In this document: positions 1 through 12,080 of the stretch, piece by piece | Position numbering within the stretch: the stretch's first letter is position 1 | How the letters are laid out: the number at the start of each line of letters is the position of its first letter | The notes under the pieces: generated by a model | Database searches by the model: none | What the model was told of the DNA's origin: nothing | Seen by the model: only the letters and a program-made list of their open reading frames with translations | From: Colletes latitarsis | Lineage: Eukaryota; Arthropoda; Insecta; Hymenoptera; Colletidae | Length of the DNA stretch: 64,000 nt | Assembly: GCF_051014445.1 (NCBI RefSeq) | Contig: NW_027488370.1 | Span: 4,836,001-4,900,000, forward strand | Direction: 5' to 3' | Position numbers and translations under genes: made by a program

Positions 1-73
1 GCTCGTATTTTCGAATTTTTCGCATACTTGTTGGCAAGATCCTGGGCTTTTTTTGGTTTGGATCACGTAGTAA

Positions 74-85
74 TGTGGTACCACA
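74..85. other. 12-bp palindrome, GTAC-centred form (example)
   Basis: TGTGGTACCACA is a perfect 12-bp dyad found in many monomers at the same place, just before CTGAAACAGTC. Other monomers carry GCGGTACCAC, which keeps only the 6-bp core, or GTGGTTCCAC, which breaks the centre. Whether a protein binds here is not known. Confidence 0.8.
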
Positions 86-184
86 CTGAAACAGTCAATT
101 AAACCTGGTTGCGATTAATATTTTAGAGGAGAACGCCGGTTATGTCTCGGTTAGGTCTGGGATTTGCCATCATCTGGCTCGTAC

Positions 185-201
185 TTTCGCATTTTTCGCA
201 T
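185..201. repeat. Short internal direct repeat (example)
   Basis: TTTCGCAT occurs twice, 9 bp apart, within nearly every monomer (185-192 and 194-201 here). It is a likely slippage site: one-base losses such as GCATTTTCGCC and larger losses such as GTATTCGCATTTTTCGC recur in this segment. Confidence 0.75.
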
Positions 202-249
202 GCTTGTTGGCCAGATACTGGGCTTTTTCTGGTTTGGATCACGTAGTAA

Positions 250-261
250 TGTGGATCCACA
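250..261. other. 12-bp palindrome, GATC-centred form (example)
   Basis: TGTGGATCCACA replaces TGTGGTACCACA at the same monomer position and is also a perfect 12-bp dyad. It occurs also at 3,063, 6,405, 9,037, 12,728 and repeatedly after 55,500 (for example 55,515). Confidence 0.8.
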
Positions 262-383
262 CTGAAACAGTCAATTAAACCTGGTTCCGATTAATATTTT
301 AGAGGATACGCCGGTTATGTCTGGGTTAGGTCTGGTATTTGCCCTCATCTGGCTCGTACTTTCGCATCTTAGGCATACTTGTA

Positions 384-398
384 GGCCAGATCCTGGCC
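384..398. other. 15-bp interrupted palindrome (example)
   Basis: GGCCAG-ATC-CTGGCC has perfect 6-bp arms around a 3-bp spacer and is present in a large fraction of monomers. In other monomers the right arm reads CTGGGC or TTGGGT and the dyad is lost. Confidence 0.8.
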
Positions 399-3300
399 TT
401 TTTCTGGTTTGGATCACGTAGTAATGCGGTACCACACTGAAACAGTCAATTATACCTGGTTCCGGTTAGTATTTTAGAGGATAACGCCGGTTATGTCTGG
501 GTTAGGTCTGGTATTTGCCCTCATCTGGCTCGTACTTTCGCATTTTTCGCAAACTTGTTGGCCAGATCCTGGCCTTTTTCTGGATTGGATCACGTGGTAA
601 TGCGGTACCACACCGAAACAGTCAAGTAAACCAGGTTGCGATTAATATTTTAGAGGATAACGCCGGTTATGTCTCGGTTAGGTCTGGGATTTGCCCTCAT
701 CTGGCTCATACTTTCGCATTTCTCGCATACTTGTTGGCCAGATCCTGGGCTTTTTCTGGTTTGGATCACGTAGTAATGTCGTACCAGACTGAAACAGTCA
801 ATAAAAGCTGGTTCCTATTAGTATTTTAGAGGATAACGCTGGTTATGTCTGGGTTAGTTCTGGTATATGCAATTATCTGGCTAATACTATCGCGTTTTTC
901 GCATACTTCTTGGCCAGATCCAGGGTTTTTTCAGGTTTGGATCTCGTAGTAATATGATACCACACAGAAACAGTCAATAGAAGCTGGTTCCGAATAGTAT
1001 TTTAGAGGATGACGCTGGTTATGTCTGGGTTAGTTCCGGTATTTGCAACCATCTGCCTCATACTTTCGCGACTTCGTATACATGTTTGCCAGATCCTGGC
1101 CTTTTTCTGGCTTGGACCACGTCGTAATGTGGTACTACACTGAAACAGTCAATAGAAGCTGGTTCCGAATAGTATTTTAGAGGATGACGCTGGTTATGAC
1201 TCGGGTAGTTCTGGGATTTGCTGTCATGTGGCTCGTATTTTCGCATTTTTCGCATACTTGTTGGCCAGATCCTGGGTTTTTTCTGGTTTGGATCCCGTGG
1301 TAATGAAGTTCCACACCGAAACAGTCAATTAAACCTGGTTGCGATTAATATTTTAGAGGATAACGCCGGTTATGTCTCGGGTAGTTCTGGGATTTGCCGT
1401 CATCTGTCTCGTATTTTCGAATTTTTCGCATACTTGTTGGCAAGATCCTGGGCTTTTTTTGGTTTGGATCACGTAGTAATGTGGTACCACACTGAAACAG
1501 TCAGTTAAACCTGGTTGCGATTAATATTTTAGAGGATAACGCCATTTATGTCTCGGTTAGGTCTGGGATTTGCTATCATCTGGCTCGTACTTTCGCATTT
1601 TTCGCATACTTGTTGGCCAGATACTTGGCTTTTTCTGGTTTGGATCACGTAGTAATGTGGATCCACACTGAAACAGTCAATTAAACCTTGTTCCGATTAA
1701 TATTTTAGAGGATAACAACGGTTATGTCTGGGTTAGGTCTGGTATTTGCCCTCATCTGTCTCGTACTTTCGCATCTTTGGCATACTTGTTGGCCAGATCC
1801 TGGCCTATTTCTGGTTTGGATCACGTAGTAATGCGGTACCACACTGAAACAGTCAATTAAACCTGGTTCCGGTTAGTATTTTAGAGGATAACGCCGGTTA
1901 TGTCTCGGTTAGGTCTGGGATTTGCCCTCATCTGGCTCATACTTTCGCATTTCTCGCATACTTGTTGGCCAGATCCTGGCCTTTTTCTGGTTTGGATCAC
2001 GTAGTAATGTGGTACCACACTGAAACAGTCACTAAGAGCTGGTTCCTATTAGTATTTTAGAGGATAACGCTGGTTATGTCTGGGTTAGTTCAGGTATTTG
2101 CAATTATCTGGATCATACTATCGCGTTTTTCGCATACTTCTTGGCCAGATCCAGGGTTTTTTCAGGTTTGGATCTCGTAGTAATATGGTACCACACAGAA
2201 ACAGTCAATAGAAGCTGGTTCCGAATAGTATTTTAGAGGATGACGCTGGTTATGTCTGGGTTAGTTCCGGTATTTGCAACCATCTGCCTCATACTTTCGC
2301 GATTTCGTATACTTGTTTGCCAGATCCTGGCCTTTTTCTGGCTTGGACCACGTAGTAATGTGATATCGCACTGAAACAGTCAATTAAACCTGGTTGCGAT
2401 TAATATTTTAGAGGATAACGCCGGTTATGTCTCGGGTAGGTCTGGGACTTGCCGTCATCTGGCTCGTATTCTCGCATTTTTCGCATACTTGTTGGCCAGA
2501 TCCTGGCCTTTTTCTGGCTTGGACCACGTTGTAATGTGGTACCACACTGAAGCCGTCAATAGAATCTGGTTCCGAAAGGTATTCCGGAGGATAACGCAGG
2601 TTACGTCTTGGTTAGTTCTGGTATTTGCAATCATCTGGCTCATACTTTCGCGTTTTTCGCATACTTGTTGGCCAGATCCTGGGTTTTTTCTGGTTTGGAT
2701 CCCATAGTAATGAAGTTCCACACCGAAACAGTCAATTAAACCTGGTTGCGATTAATATTTTAGAGGATAACGCAGGTTACGTCTGGGTTAGTTCTGGTAT
2801 TTGCAACCATCTGGCTCATACTTTCGCGCTTTCGTATACTTGTTTGCCAGATCCTGGCATTTTTCTGGCTTGGACCACGTAGTAATGTGGTATAACACTG
2901 AAACAGTCAATTAAACCTGGTTGCGATTAATATTTTAGAGGATAACGCCGGTTATGTCTCGGTTAGGTCTGGGATTTGCCATCATCTGGCTCGTACTTTC
3001 GCATTTTTCGCATACTTGTTGGTCAGATCTTGGCCTTTTTCTGGTTTGGATCCCGTAGTAATGTGGATCCACACCGAAACAGACAATTAAACCTGGTTGC
3101 GATTAATATTTTAGAGGACAACGCCCGTTATGTCTCGGTTAGGTCAGGGATTTGCCCTCATCTGTCTCGTGCTTTCGTAATTTTCGCGTACTTGTTGGCC
3201 AGACCTTGGGTTTTTTGTGGTTTGGATCCCGTCGTAATGTGGTTCCACACCGATGCAGTCAATAAAACCTGGTTGTAATGAATATTTTGGAGGATAACGC

Positions 3301-4591
3301 TGGTTATGTTTGGGTTAGTTCTGGTATTTGCAATCATCTGGCACGTACTTTCGCATTTTTCGCATACTTGTAGGCAACATCCTGGGTTTTTTTTGGTTTG
3401 GATCACGTAGTAATGTGGTACCACACTGAAACAGTCAATTAAACCTGGTTCCGATTAATATTTTAGAGGATAACGCCGGTTAAGTCTGGGTTAGGTCTGG
3501 TATTTGCCCTCACCTGGCTCGTACTTTCGCATCTTTGGCATACTTGTTGGCAAGATCCTGGGCTTTTTTTGGTTTGGATCACGTGGTAATGCGGTACCAC
3601 ACCGAAACAGTCAAGTAAACCTGGTTGCGATTAATATTTTAGAGGATAACGCCGGTTACGTCTCGGTTAGGTCTGGGATTTGCCCTCATCTGGCTCATAC
3701 TTTCGCATTTCTCGCATACTTGTTGGCCAGATCCTGGGCTTTTTCTGGTTTGGATCACGTAGTAATGTGGTACCAAACTGAAGCAGTCAATAAAAGCTGG
3801 TTCCGATTAATATTTTAGAGGATAACGCCGGTTATGTCTCGGTTAGGTCAGGGATTTGCCGTCATCTGGCTCGTATTCTCGCATTTTTCGCATACTTGTT
3901 GGCCAGATCCTGGCCTTTTTCTGGCTTGGACCACGTTGTAATGTGGTACCACACTGAAGCCGTCAATAGAATCTGGTTCCGAAAGGTATTCCGGAGGATA
4001 ACGCAGGTTACGTCTTGGTTAGTTCTGGTATTTGCAATCATCTGGCTCATACTTTCGCGTTTTTCGCATACTTGTTGGCCAGATCCTGGGTTTTTTCTTG
4101 TTTGGATCCCGTAGTAATGAAGTTCCACACCGAAACAGTCAATTAAACCTGGTTGCGATTAATATTTTAGAGGATAACGCAGGTTACGTCTGGGTTAGTT
4201 CTGGTATTTGCAACCATCTGGCTCATACTTTCGCATTTTTCGCATACTTGTTGGCAAGATCCTGGGTTTTTTTTGGTTTGGATCACGTAGTAATGTGGTA
4301 CCACACTGAAACAGTCAATTAAACCTGGTTCCGATTAATATTTTAGAGGATAACGCCGGTTATGTCTCGGTTAGGTCAGGGATTTGCCCTCATCTGTCTC
4401 GTGCTTTCGTAATTTTCGCGTACTTGTTGGCCAGATCTTGGGTTTTTTGTGGTTTGGATCCCGTCGTAATGTGGTACCACTCTGAAACGGTGAATAAGAG
4501 CTGGTGCCGATTAATATTTTAGAGGATAATGCCGGTTATGTCTGGGTTAGGTCTGGTATTTGCCCTCATCTGGCTCATACTTTCGCGTTTT

Positions 4592-4978
4592 TCGCATAAT
4601 TGTTGGCCAGATCCTGGCCTTTTTCTGGATTGGATCACGTGGTAATGCGGTACCACACCGAAACAGTCAAGTAAACCTGGTTGCGATTAATATTTAGAGG
4701 ATAACGCCGGTTATGTCTCGGTTAGGTCTGGGATTTGCCCCCATCTGGCTCATACTTTCGCATTTCTCGCATACTTGTTGGCCAGATCCTGGCCTTTTTC
4801 TGGATTGGATCACGTGGTAATGCGGTACCACACCGAAACAGTCAAGTAAACCTGGTTGCGATTAATATTTAGAGGATAACGCCGGTTATGTCTCGGTTAG
4901 GTCTGGGATTTGCCCCCATCTGGCTCATACTTTCGCATTTCTCGCATACTTGTTGGCCAGATCCTGGCCTTTTTCTGG
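4592..4978. repeat. Local single-monomer tandem duplication
   Basis: Two consecutive monomers are essentially identical at an offset of 175 bp, for example TATTTAGAGG at 4,691 and again at 4,866. The unit is 175 bp because both carry the one-base shortening TATTTAGAGG instead of TATTTTAGAGG. Adjacent monomers elsewhere in the array usually differ at many sites, so this is a recent one-monomer duplication or conversion. Confidence 0.85.
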
Positions 4979-5085
4979 TATGGATCACGTAGTAAAGCGG
5001 TACCACACTGAAACAGTCAATTAAACCTGGTTTCAGTTAGTATTTTATAGGATAACGCCGGTTATGTCTGGGTTAGGTCTGGTAT

Positions 5086-6650
5086 TTGCCCTCATCTGGC
5101 TCATACTTTTGCAATTTTCGCGTACTTGTTGGCCATATCTTGGGTTTTCTGTGGTTTGGATCCCGTCGAAATCTGGTTCCACACCGAAGCAGTCAATCAA
5201 ACCTGGTTGCGATGAATATTTTGGAGGATAACGCTGGTTATGTTTGGGTTAGTTCTGGTATTTGCAATCATCTGGCTCGTACTTTCGCATTTTTCGCATA
5301 CTTGTTGGCAAGATTATGGGCTTTTTGTAGTTTGGAACACGTAGTAATGTGGTACCACACTGAAACAGTCAATTAAACCTGGTCCCGATTAATATTTTAG
5401 AGGATAACGCCGGTTATGTCTGGGTTAGGTCTGGTATTTGCCCTCATCTGGCTCGAACTTTCGCATTTTTCACATACTTGTTGGCCAGATCTTGGCCTTT
5501 TTCTGGTTTGGATCACGCAGTAATGCGGTACCACACCCGAACAGTCAAGTAAACCTGGTTGCGATTAATATTTTAGAGGATAACGCCGGTTATGTCTCGG
5601 TTAGGTCTGGGATTTGCCCTCATCTGGCTCATACTTTCGCATTTCTCGCATACTTGTTGTCCGGATCCTGGGCATTTTCTGGTTTGGATCACGTAGTAAT
5701 GTGGTACCACACTGAAACAGTCAATAAAAGCTGGTTCCGATTAGTATTTTAGAGGATAACGCTGGTTATGTCTGGGTTAGTTCTGGTATTTGCAATTATC
5801 TGGCTCATACTATCGCGTTTTTCGCATACTTCTTGGCCAGATCCAGGGTTTTTTCAGGTTTGGATCACGTAGTAATATGGTACCACACAGAAACAGTCAA
5901 TAGAAGCTGGTTCCGAATAGTATTTTAGAGGATGACGCTGGTTATGTCTGGGTTAGTTCTGGTATTTGCAACCATCTGGCTCATACTTTCGCGATTTCGT
6001 ATACTTGTTTGCCAGATCCTGGCCTTTTTCCGGTTTGGATCCCGTAGTAATGAAGTTCCACACCGAAACAGTCAATAAAACCTGGTTGCGATTAATATTT
6101 TAGTGGATAACGCCGGTTATATCTCGGGTAGTTCTGGGATTTGCCGTTATCTGGCTCGTATTTTCGCATTTTTCGCATACTTGTTGGCAAGATCCTGGCC
6201 TTTTTTTGATCTGGATCTCGTAGTAATGTGGTACCACACTGAAACAGTCAATTAAACCTGGTTGCGATTAATATTTTAGAGGATAACGCCGGTTATGTCT
6301 CGGTTAGGTCTGGGAGTTGCCATCATCTGGCTCGTACTTTCGCATTTTTCGCATACTTGTTGGCCAGATCCTGGCCTTTTTCTGGTTTGGATCCCGTAGT
6401 AATGTGGATCCACAACGAAACAGACAATTAAACCTGGTTGCGATTAATATTTTAGAGGATAACGCCGGTTATGTCTGGGCTAGGTCTGGAATTTGCCCAC
6501 ATCTGGCTCGTACTTTCGCATTTTTCGCATACTTGTTGGCCAGATACTGGGCTTTTTCTGTTTTGGATCACGTAGTAATGTGGTACCACACTGAAACAGT
6601 CAATAAAAGCTGGTTCCGATTAATATTTTAGAGGATAATGCCGGTTATGT
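5086..6650. repeat. Segmental copy A of a 20-kb-spaced pair
   Basis: About 1.56 kb (roughly nine monomers) that recurs at 25,130-26,690 with a constant offset of 20,044 bp. Shared private variants include CTTTTGCAATTTTCGCG, CCCGTCGAAATCTGG and GATTTCGTATACTTG in the same order. After this block the matching material is displaced by a further 528 bp (three monomers; 6,844 corresponds to 27,416). The two copies therefore differ by three-monomer gain or loss just outside the block. Confidence 0.8.
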
Positions 6651-7959
6651 CTGGGTTAGGTCTGGTATTTGCCCTCATCTGGCTCGTACTTTCGCATTTT
6701 TCGCATACTTGTTGGCCAAATGCTGGCCTTTTTCTGGTTTGGATCACGTAGTAATGCGGTACCACAATAAACAGTCAATTAAACCTGGTTCCGATTAGTA
6801 TTTTAGAGGATAACGCTGGTTATGTCTGGGTTAGTTCTGGTATTTGCAATTATCTGGCTCATACTATCGCGTTTTTCGCATGCTTCTTGGCCAGATCCTG
6901 GGCTTTTTCTGGTTTGGATCCCGTAGTAATGTGGTTCCACACCGAAACAGTCAATTAAACCTGGTTGGGATGAATATTTTAGGGGATAACGCCGGTTATG
7001 TCTGGGTTAGGTCTGGTATTTGCCCTCATCTGGCTCGTATTTTCGCATTTTTCGCATACTTGTTGGCCAGATCCTGGCCTTTTTCTGGTTTGGATCACGT
7101 TGTAATGTGGTACCACTCTGAAACGGTGAATAAGAGCTGGTGGCGATTAATATTTTAGAGGATAACGCTGGTTATGTTTGGGTTAGTTCTGGTATTTGCA
7201 ATCATCTGGCTCGTACTTTCGCAATTTTCGCATACTTGTTGGCCAGATACTGGGCTTTTTCTGTTTTGGATCACGTAGTAATGTGGTACCACACTGAAAC
7301 AGTCAATAAAAGCTGGTTCCGAATAGTATTCTAGAGGATAACGCAGGTAACGTCTGGGTTAGCTCTGGTATTTGCAATCACCTGCCTCGTACTTTCGCAT
7401 TTTTCGCATACTTGTTGGCAAGATCCTGGGTTTTTTTTGGTTTGGATCACGTAGTAATGTGGTACCACACTGAAACGGTCAATTAAACCTGGTTCCGATT
7501 AATATTTTAGAGGATAATGCGGTTATGTCTGGGTTAGTTCTGGTATTTGCCCTCATCTGGCTCGTACTTTCGCATTTTTCGCGTACTTGTTGGCCAAATG
7601 CTGGCCTTTTTCTGTCTTGGATCACGTAGTAATGCGGTACCACACTGAAGCAGTCAATTAAACCTGGTTTCAGTTAGTATTTTAGAGGATAACGCCGGTT
7701 ATGTCTGGGTTAGGTCTGGTATTTGCCCTCATCTGGCTCGTTCTTTCGCATTTTTCGCAAACTTGTTGGCCAGATCCTGGCCTTTTTCTGGATACGATCA
7801 CGTGGTAATGCGGTACCACACCGAAACAGTCAAGTAAACCTGGTTGCGATTAATATTTAGAGGATAACGCCGGTTATGTCTCGGTTAGGTCTGGGATTTG
7901 CCCTCATCTGGCTCGTACATTCGCATTTTTCGCCTACTTGTTGGCAAGATCCTGGGCTT

Positions 7960-9910
7960 TCTCTGATTGGGATCACGTAGTAATGCGGTACCACACCGAA
8001 GCAGTCAATTAAACCTGGTTGCAATTATTATTTTAGAGGATAACGCTGGTTATGTCTGGGTTAGTTCTGTTATTTGCAATTATCTGGCTCGTACTTTCGC
8101 ATTTTTCGCATACTTGTTGGCAAGATCCTGGGCTTTTTTTGGTTTGGATCACGTAATAATGTGGTACCACACTGAAACAGTCAATAAAAGCTGGTTCCGA
8201 ATAGTATTTTAGAGGATATCGCAGGTTACGTCTGGGTTAGTTCTGGTATTTGCAATCATCTGGCTCATACTTTCGCGTTTCTCGCGTACTTGTTGACCAG
8301 ATCTTTGGTTTTTTCTGGTTTGGATCCCGTAGTAATGAAGTTCCACACCGAAACAGTCAATTAAACCTGGTTGCGATTATTATTTTACAGGATAACGCCG
8401 GTTATGTCTCGCGTGGGTCTGGGATTTGCCGTCACCTGGCTCGTATTCGCATTTTTCGCATACATGTTGGCCAGATCCTGGGCTTTTTCTCGTCTGGATC
8501 ACGTAGTAATGTGGTACCACACTGAAACAGTCAATAAAAGCTGGTTCCGAATAGTATTTTAGAGTATAACGCAGGTTACGTCTGGGTTAGTTCTGGTATT
8601 TGCCCTCATCTGGCTCGTACTTTCGCAACTTTGGCATACTTCTTGGCCAGATCCTGGCCTTTTGCTGGTTTGGATCACGTAGTAATGCGGTACCACACTG
8701 AAACAGTCAATTAAACCTGGTTTCAGTTAGAATTTTATAGGATAACGCCGGTTATGTCTGGGTTAGGTCTGGTATTTGCCCTCATCTGGCTCGTACTTTC
8801 GCATTTTTCGTAAACTTGTTGGCCAGATCCTGGCCTTTTTCTGGATTGGATCACGTGGTAATGCGGTACCACACCGAAACAGTCAAGTAAACCTGGTTGC
8901 GATTAATATTTAGAGGATAACGCCGGTTATGTCTCGGTTAGGTCTGGGATTTGCCCTCATCTGGCTCATACTTTCGCATTTCTCGCATACTTGTTGGCCA
9001 GATCCTGGGCTTTTTCTGGTTTGGATCCCGTAGTAATGTGGATCCACAACGAAACAGACAATTAAACCTGGTTGCGATTAACATTTTAGAGGATAACGCC
9101 GGTTATGTCTGGGCTAGGTCTGGAATTTGCCCACATCTGGCTCGTACTTTCGCATTTTTCGCATACTTGTTGGCCAAATGCTGGCCTTTTTCTGGTTTGG
9201 ATCACGTAGTAATGCGGTACCACACTGAAACAGTCAATTAAACCTGGTTCCGATTAACATTTTAGAGGATAACGCTGGTTATGTCTGGGTTAGTTCTGTT
9301 ATTTGCAATCATCTGGCTCATACTTTCGCAATTTTCGCGTACTTGTTGGCCAGATCTTGGGTTTTTAGTGGTTTGGATACCGTCGTAATGTCGTTCCACA
9401 CTGAAACAGTCAATTAAACCTGGTCCCGATTAATATTTTAGAGGATAACGCCGGTTATGTCTGGGTTAGGTCTGATATTTGCCCTCATCTGGCTCGTACT
9501 TTCGCATTTTTCGCATACTTGTAGGCAGGATCCTGGCCTTTTTCTGGTTTGGATCACGTAGTAATGCGGTACTACACCGAAACAGTCAATTAAACCTAGT
9601 TCCGATTAATATTTTAGAGGATAACGCCGGTTATGTCTGGGTTAGGTCTGGTATTTGTCCTCATCTAGCTCGTACTTTCGCATTTTTCGCTTACTGGTTG
9701 GGCAGATCCTGACCTTTTTCTGGCTTGGACCACATAGTAATGAGGTACCACACTGAAACAGTCAATTAAACCTGGTTCCGATTAATATTTAAGAAGATAA
9801 CGCTGGTTATATCTGGGTTAGTTCTGGTATTTGCAATCATCTGGCTCATACTTTCGCATTTTTCGCATACTTGTTGGCAAGATCCTGGGCTTTTTCTGTT
9901 TTGGATCACG
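7960..9910. repeat. Higher-order copy 1 (3.7-3.9 kb class)
   Basis: This block recurs at about 11,830-13,600. The first part matches at an offset of 3,867 bp (7,967 with 11,834; 8,250 with 12,117). The later part matches at 3,691 bp (8,951 with 12,642; 9,479 with 13,170). The difference is exactly one 176-bp monomer, which is present here around 8,510-8,690 (the one with TTCGCAACTTTGGCATAC) and absent in the second copy. Confidence 0.85.
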
Positions 9911-9959
9911 TAGTAATGTGGTACCACACTGAAACAGTCAATAAGAGCTGGTTCCGAAT

Positions 9960-12080
9960 AGTATTCTAGAGGATAACGCAGGTAACGTCTGGGTTAGCTC
10001 TGGTATTTGCAATCACCTGCCTCGTACTTTCGCATTTTTCGCATACTTGTTGGCAAGATCCTGGGTTTTTTTTGGTTTGGATCACGTAGTAATGTGGTAC
10101 CACACTGAAACGGTCAATTAAACCTGGTTCCGATTAATATTTTAGAGGATAATGCCGGTTATGTCTGGGTTAGTTCTGGTATTTGCCCTCATCTGGCTCG
10201 TACTTTCGCATTTTTCGCGTACTTGTTGGCCAAATGCTGGCCTTTTTCTGGCTTGGATCACGTAGTAATGCGGTACCACACTGAAACAGTCAATTAAACC
10301 TGGTTTCAGTTAGTATTTTAGAGGATAACGCCGGTTATGTCTGGGTTAGGTCTGGTATTTGCCCTCATCTGGCTCGTTCTTTCGCATTTTTCGCAAACTT
10401 GTTGGCCAGATCCTGGCCTTTTTCTGGATACGATCACGTGGTAATGCGGTACCACACCGAAACAGTCAAGTAAACCTGGTTGCGATTAATATTTAGAGGA
10501 TAACGCCGGTTATGTCTCGGTTAGGTCTGGGATTTGCCCTCATCTGGCTCGTACATTCGCATTTTTCGCCTACTTGTTGGCAAGATCCTGGGCTTTCTCT
10601 GATTGGGATCACGTAGTAATGCGGTACCACACCGAAGCAGTCAATTAAACCAGGTTGCAATTATTATTTTAGAGGATAACGCTGGTTATGTCTGGGTTAG
10701 TTCTGTTATTTGCAATTATCTGGCTCGTACTTTCGCATTTTTCGCATACTTGTTGGCAAGATCCTGGGCTTTTTTTGGTTTGGATCACGTAGTAATGCGG
10801 TACCACACCGAAACAGTCAATTAAACCTGGTAGCGATTAATATTTTAGAGGATAACGCCGGTTATGTCTCGGTTAGGTCTGGGATTTGCCCTCATCTGGT
10901 TCGTACTTTCGCATTTTTCGCATACTTGTTGGCCAGATCCTGGCCTTTTTCTGGTTTGGATCACGTAGTAATGCGGTACCACACCGGAACAGTCAAGTAA
11001 ACCTGGTTGCGATTAATATTTTAGAGGATAACGCCGGTTATGTCTGGGCTAGGTCTGGAATTTGCCCACATCTGGCTCGTACTTTCGCAATTTTCGCATA
11101 CTTGTTGGCCAGATACTGGGCTTTTTCTGTTTTGGATCACGTAGTAATGTGGTACCACACTGAAACAGTCAATAAAAGCTGGTTCCGAATAGTATTCTAG
11201 AGGATAACGCAGGTAACGTCTGGGTTAGCTCTGGTATTTGCAATCACCTGCCTCGTACTTTCGCATTTTTCGCATACTTGTTGGCAAGATCCTGGGTTTT
11301 TTTTGGTTTGGATCACGTAGTAATGTGGTACCACACTGAAACGGTCAATTAAACCTGGTTCCGATTAATATTTTAGAGGATAATGCCGGTTATGTCTGGG
11401 TTAGTTCTGGTATTTGCCCTCATCTGGCTCGTACTTTCGCATTTTTCGCGTACTTGTTGGCCAAATGCTGGCCTTTTTCTGGCTTGGATCACGTAGTAAT
11501 GCGGTACCACACTGAAACAGTCAATTAAACCTGGTTTCAGTTAGTATTTTAGAGGATAACGCCGGTTATGTCTGGGTTAGGTCTGGTATTTGCCCTCATC
11601 TGGCTCGTTCTTTCGCATTTTTCGCAAACTTGTTGGCCAGATCCTGGCCTTTTTCTGGATACGATCACGTGGTAATGCGGTACCACACCGAAACAGTCAA
11701 GTAAACCTGGTTGCGATTAATATTTAGAGGATAACGCCGGTTATGTCTCGGTTAGGTCTGGGATTTGCCCTCATCTGGCTCGTACATTCGCATTTTTCGC
11801 CTACTTGTTGGCAAGATCCTGGGCTTTCTCTGATTGGGATCACGTAGTAATGCGGTACCACACCGAAGCAGTCAATTAAACCTGGTTGCAATTATTATTT
11901 TAGAGGATAACGCTGGTTATGTCTGGGTTAGTTCTGTTATTTGCAATTATCTGGCTCGTACTTTCGCATTTTTCGCATACTTGTTGGCAAGATCCTGGGC
12001 TTTTTTTGGTTTGGATCACGTAGTAATGTGGTACCACACTGAAACAGTCAATAAAAGCTGGTTCCGAATAGTATTTTAGA
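9960..12080. repeat. 1,231-bp tandem higher-order repeat
   Basis: A 7-monomer unit shortened by 1 bp is repeated in tandem: 9,960-10,830 matches 11,190-12,060 at an offset of 1,231 bp. Shared markers include GGAACGTCT-type variants, GAAACGGTCAATTAAACC, GGATACGATCACGTGG and the short TATTTAGAGG. The same unit without the tandem copy is seen from about 7,330. Confidence 0.8.

Larger units (their letters stand above)
1..4330. repeat. Higher-order block, 7/8-monomer units
   Basis: The sequence from position 1 recurs from about 1,407 (8 monomers), including the private variant with TTTTCGAATTTTTCGC. The monomer with CAATTATCTGG plus CCAGGGTTTTTTCAGG appears at 846-960 and again from about 2,077, only 1,231 bp later (7 monomers). 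The second unit therefore lacks one monomer, the one carrying GGATTGGATCACGTGG at 583-598. A third partial copy follows: 2,453-2,827 matches 3,860-4,234 at an offset of 1,407. This is higher-order repeat structure with unequal-exchange deletions. Boundaries are approximate. Confidence 0.8.

Noticed and set aside
130..160. GTTAGG as arthropod telomeric TTAGG
   Set aside because: It occurs once per monomer, not in tandem.
800..805. AATAAA in the AATAAAAGC monomer subtype as a polyadenylation signal
   Set aside because: It is a recurrent satellite variant (AATTAAACC to AATAAAAGC) with no gene upstream.
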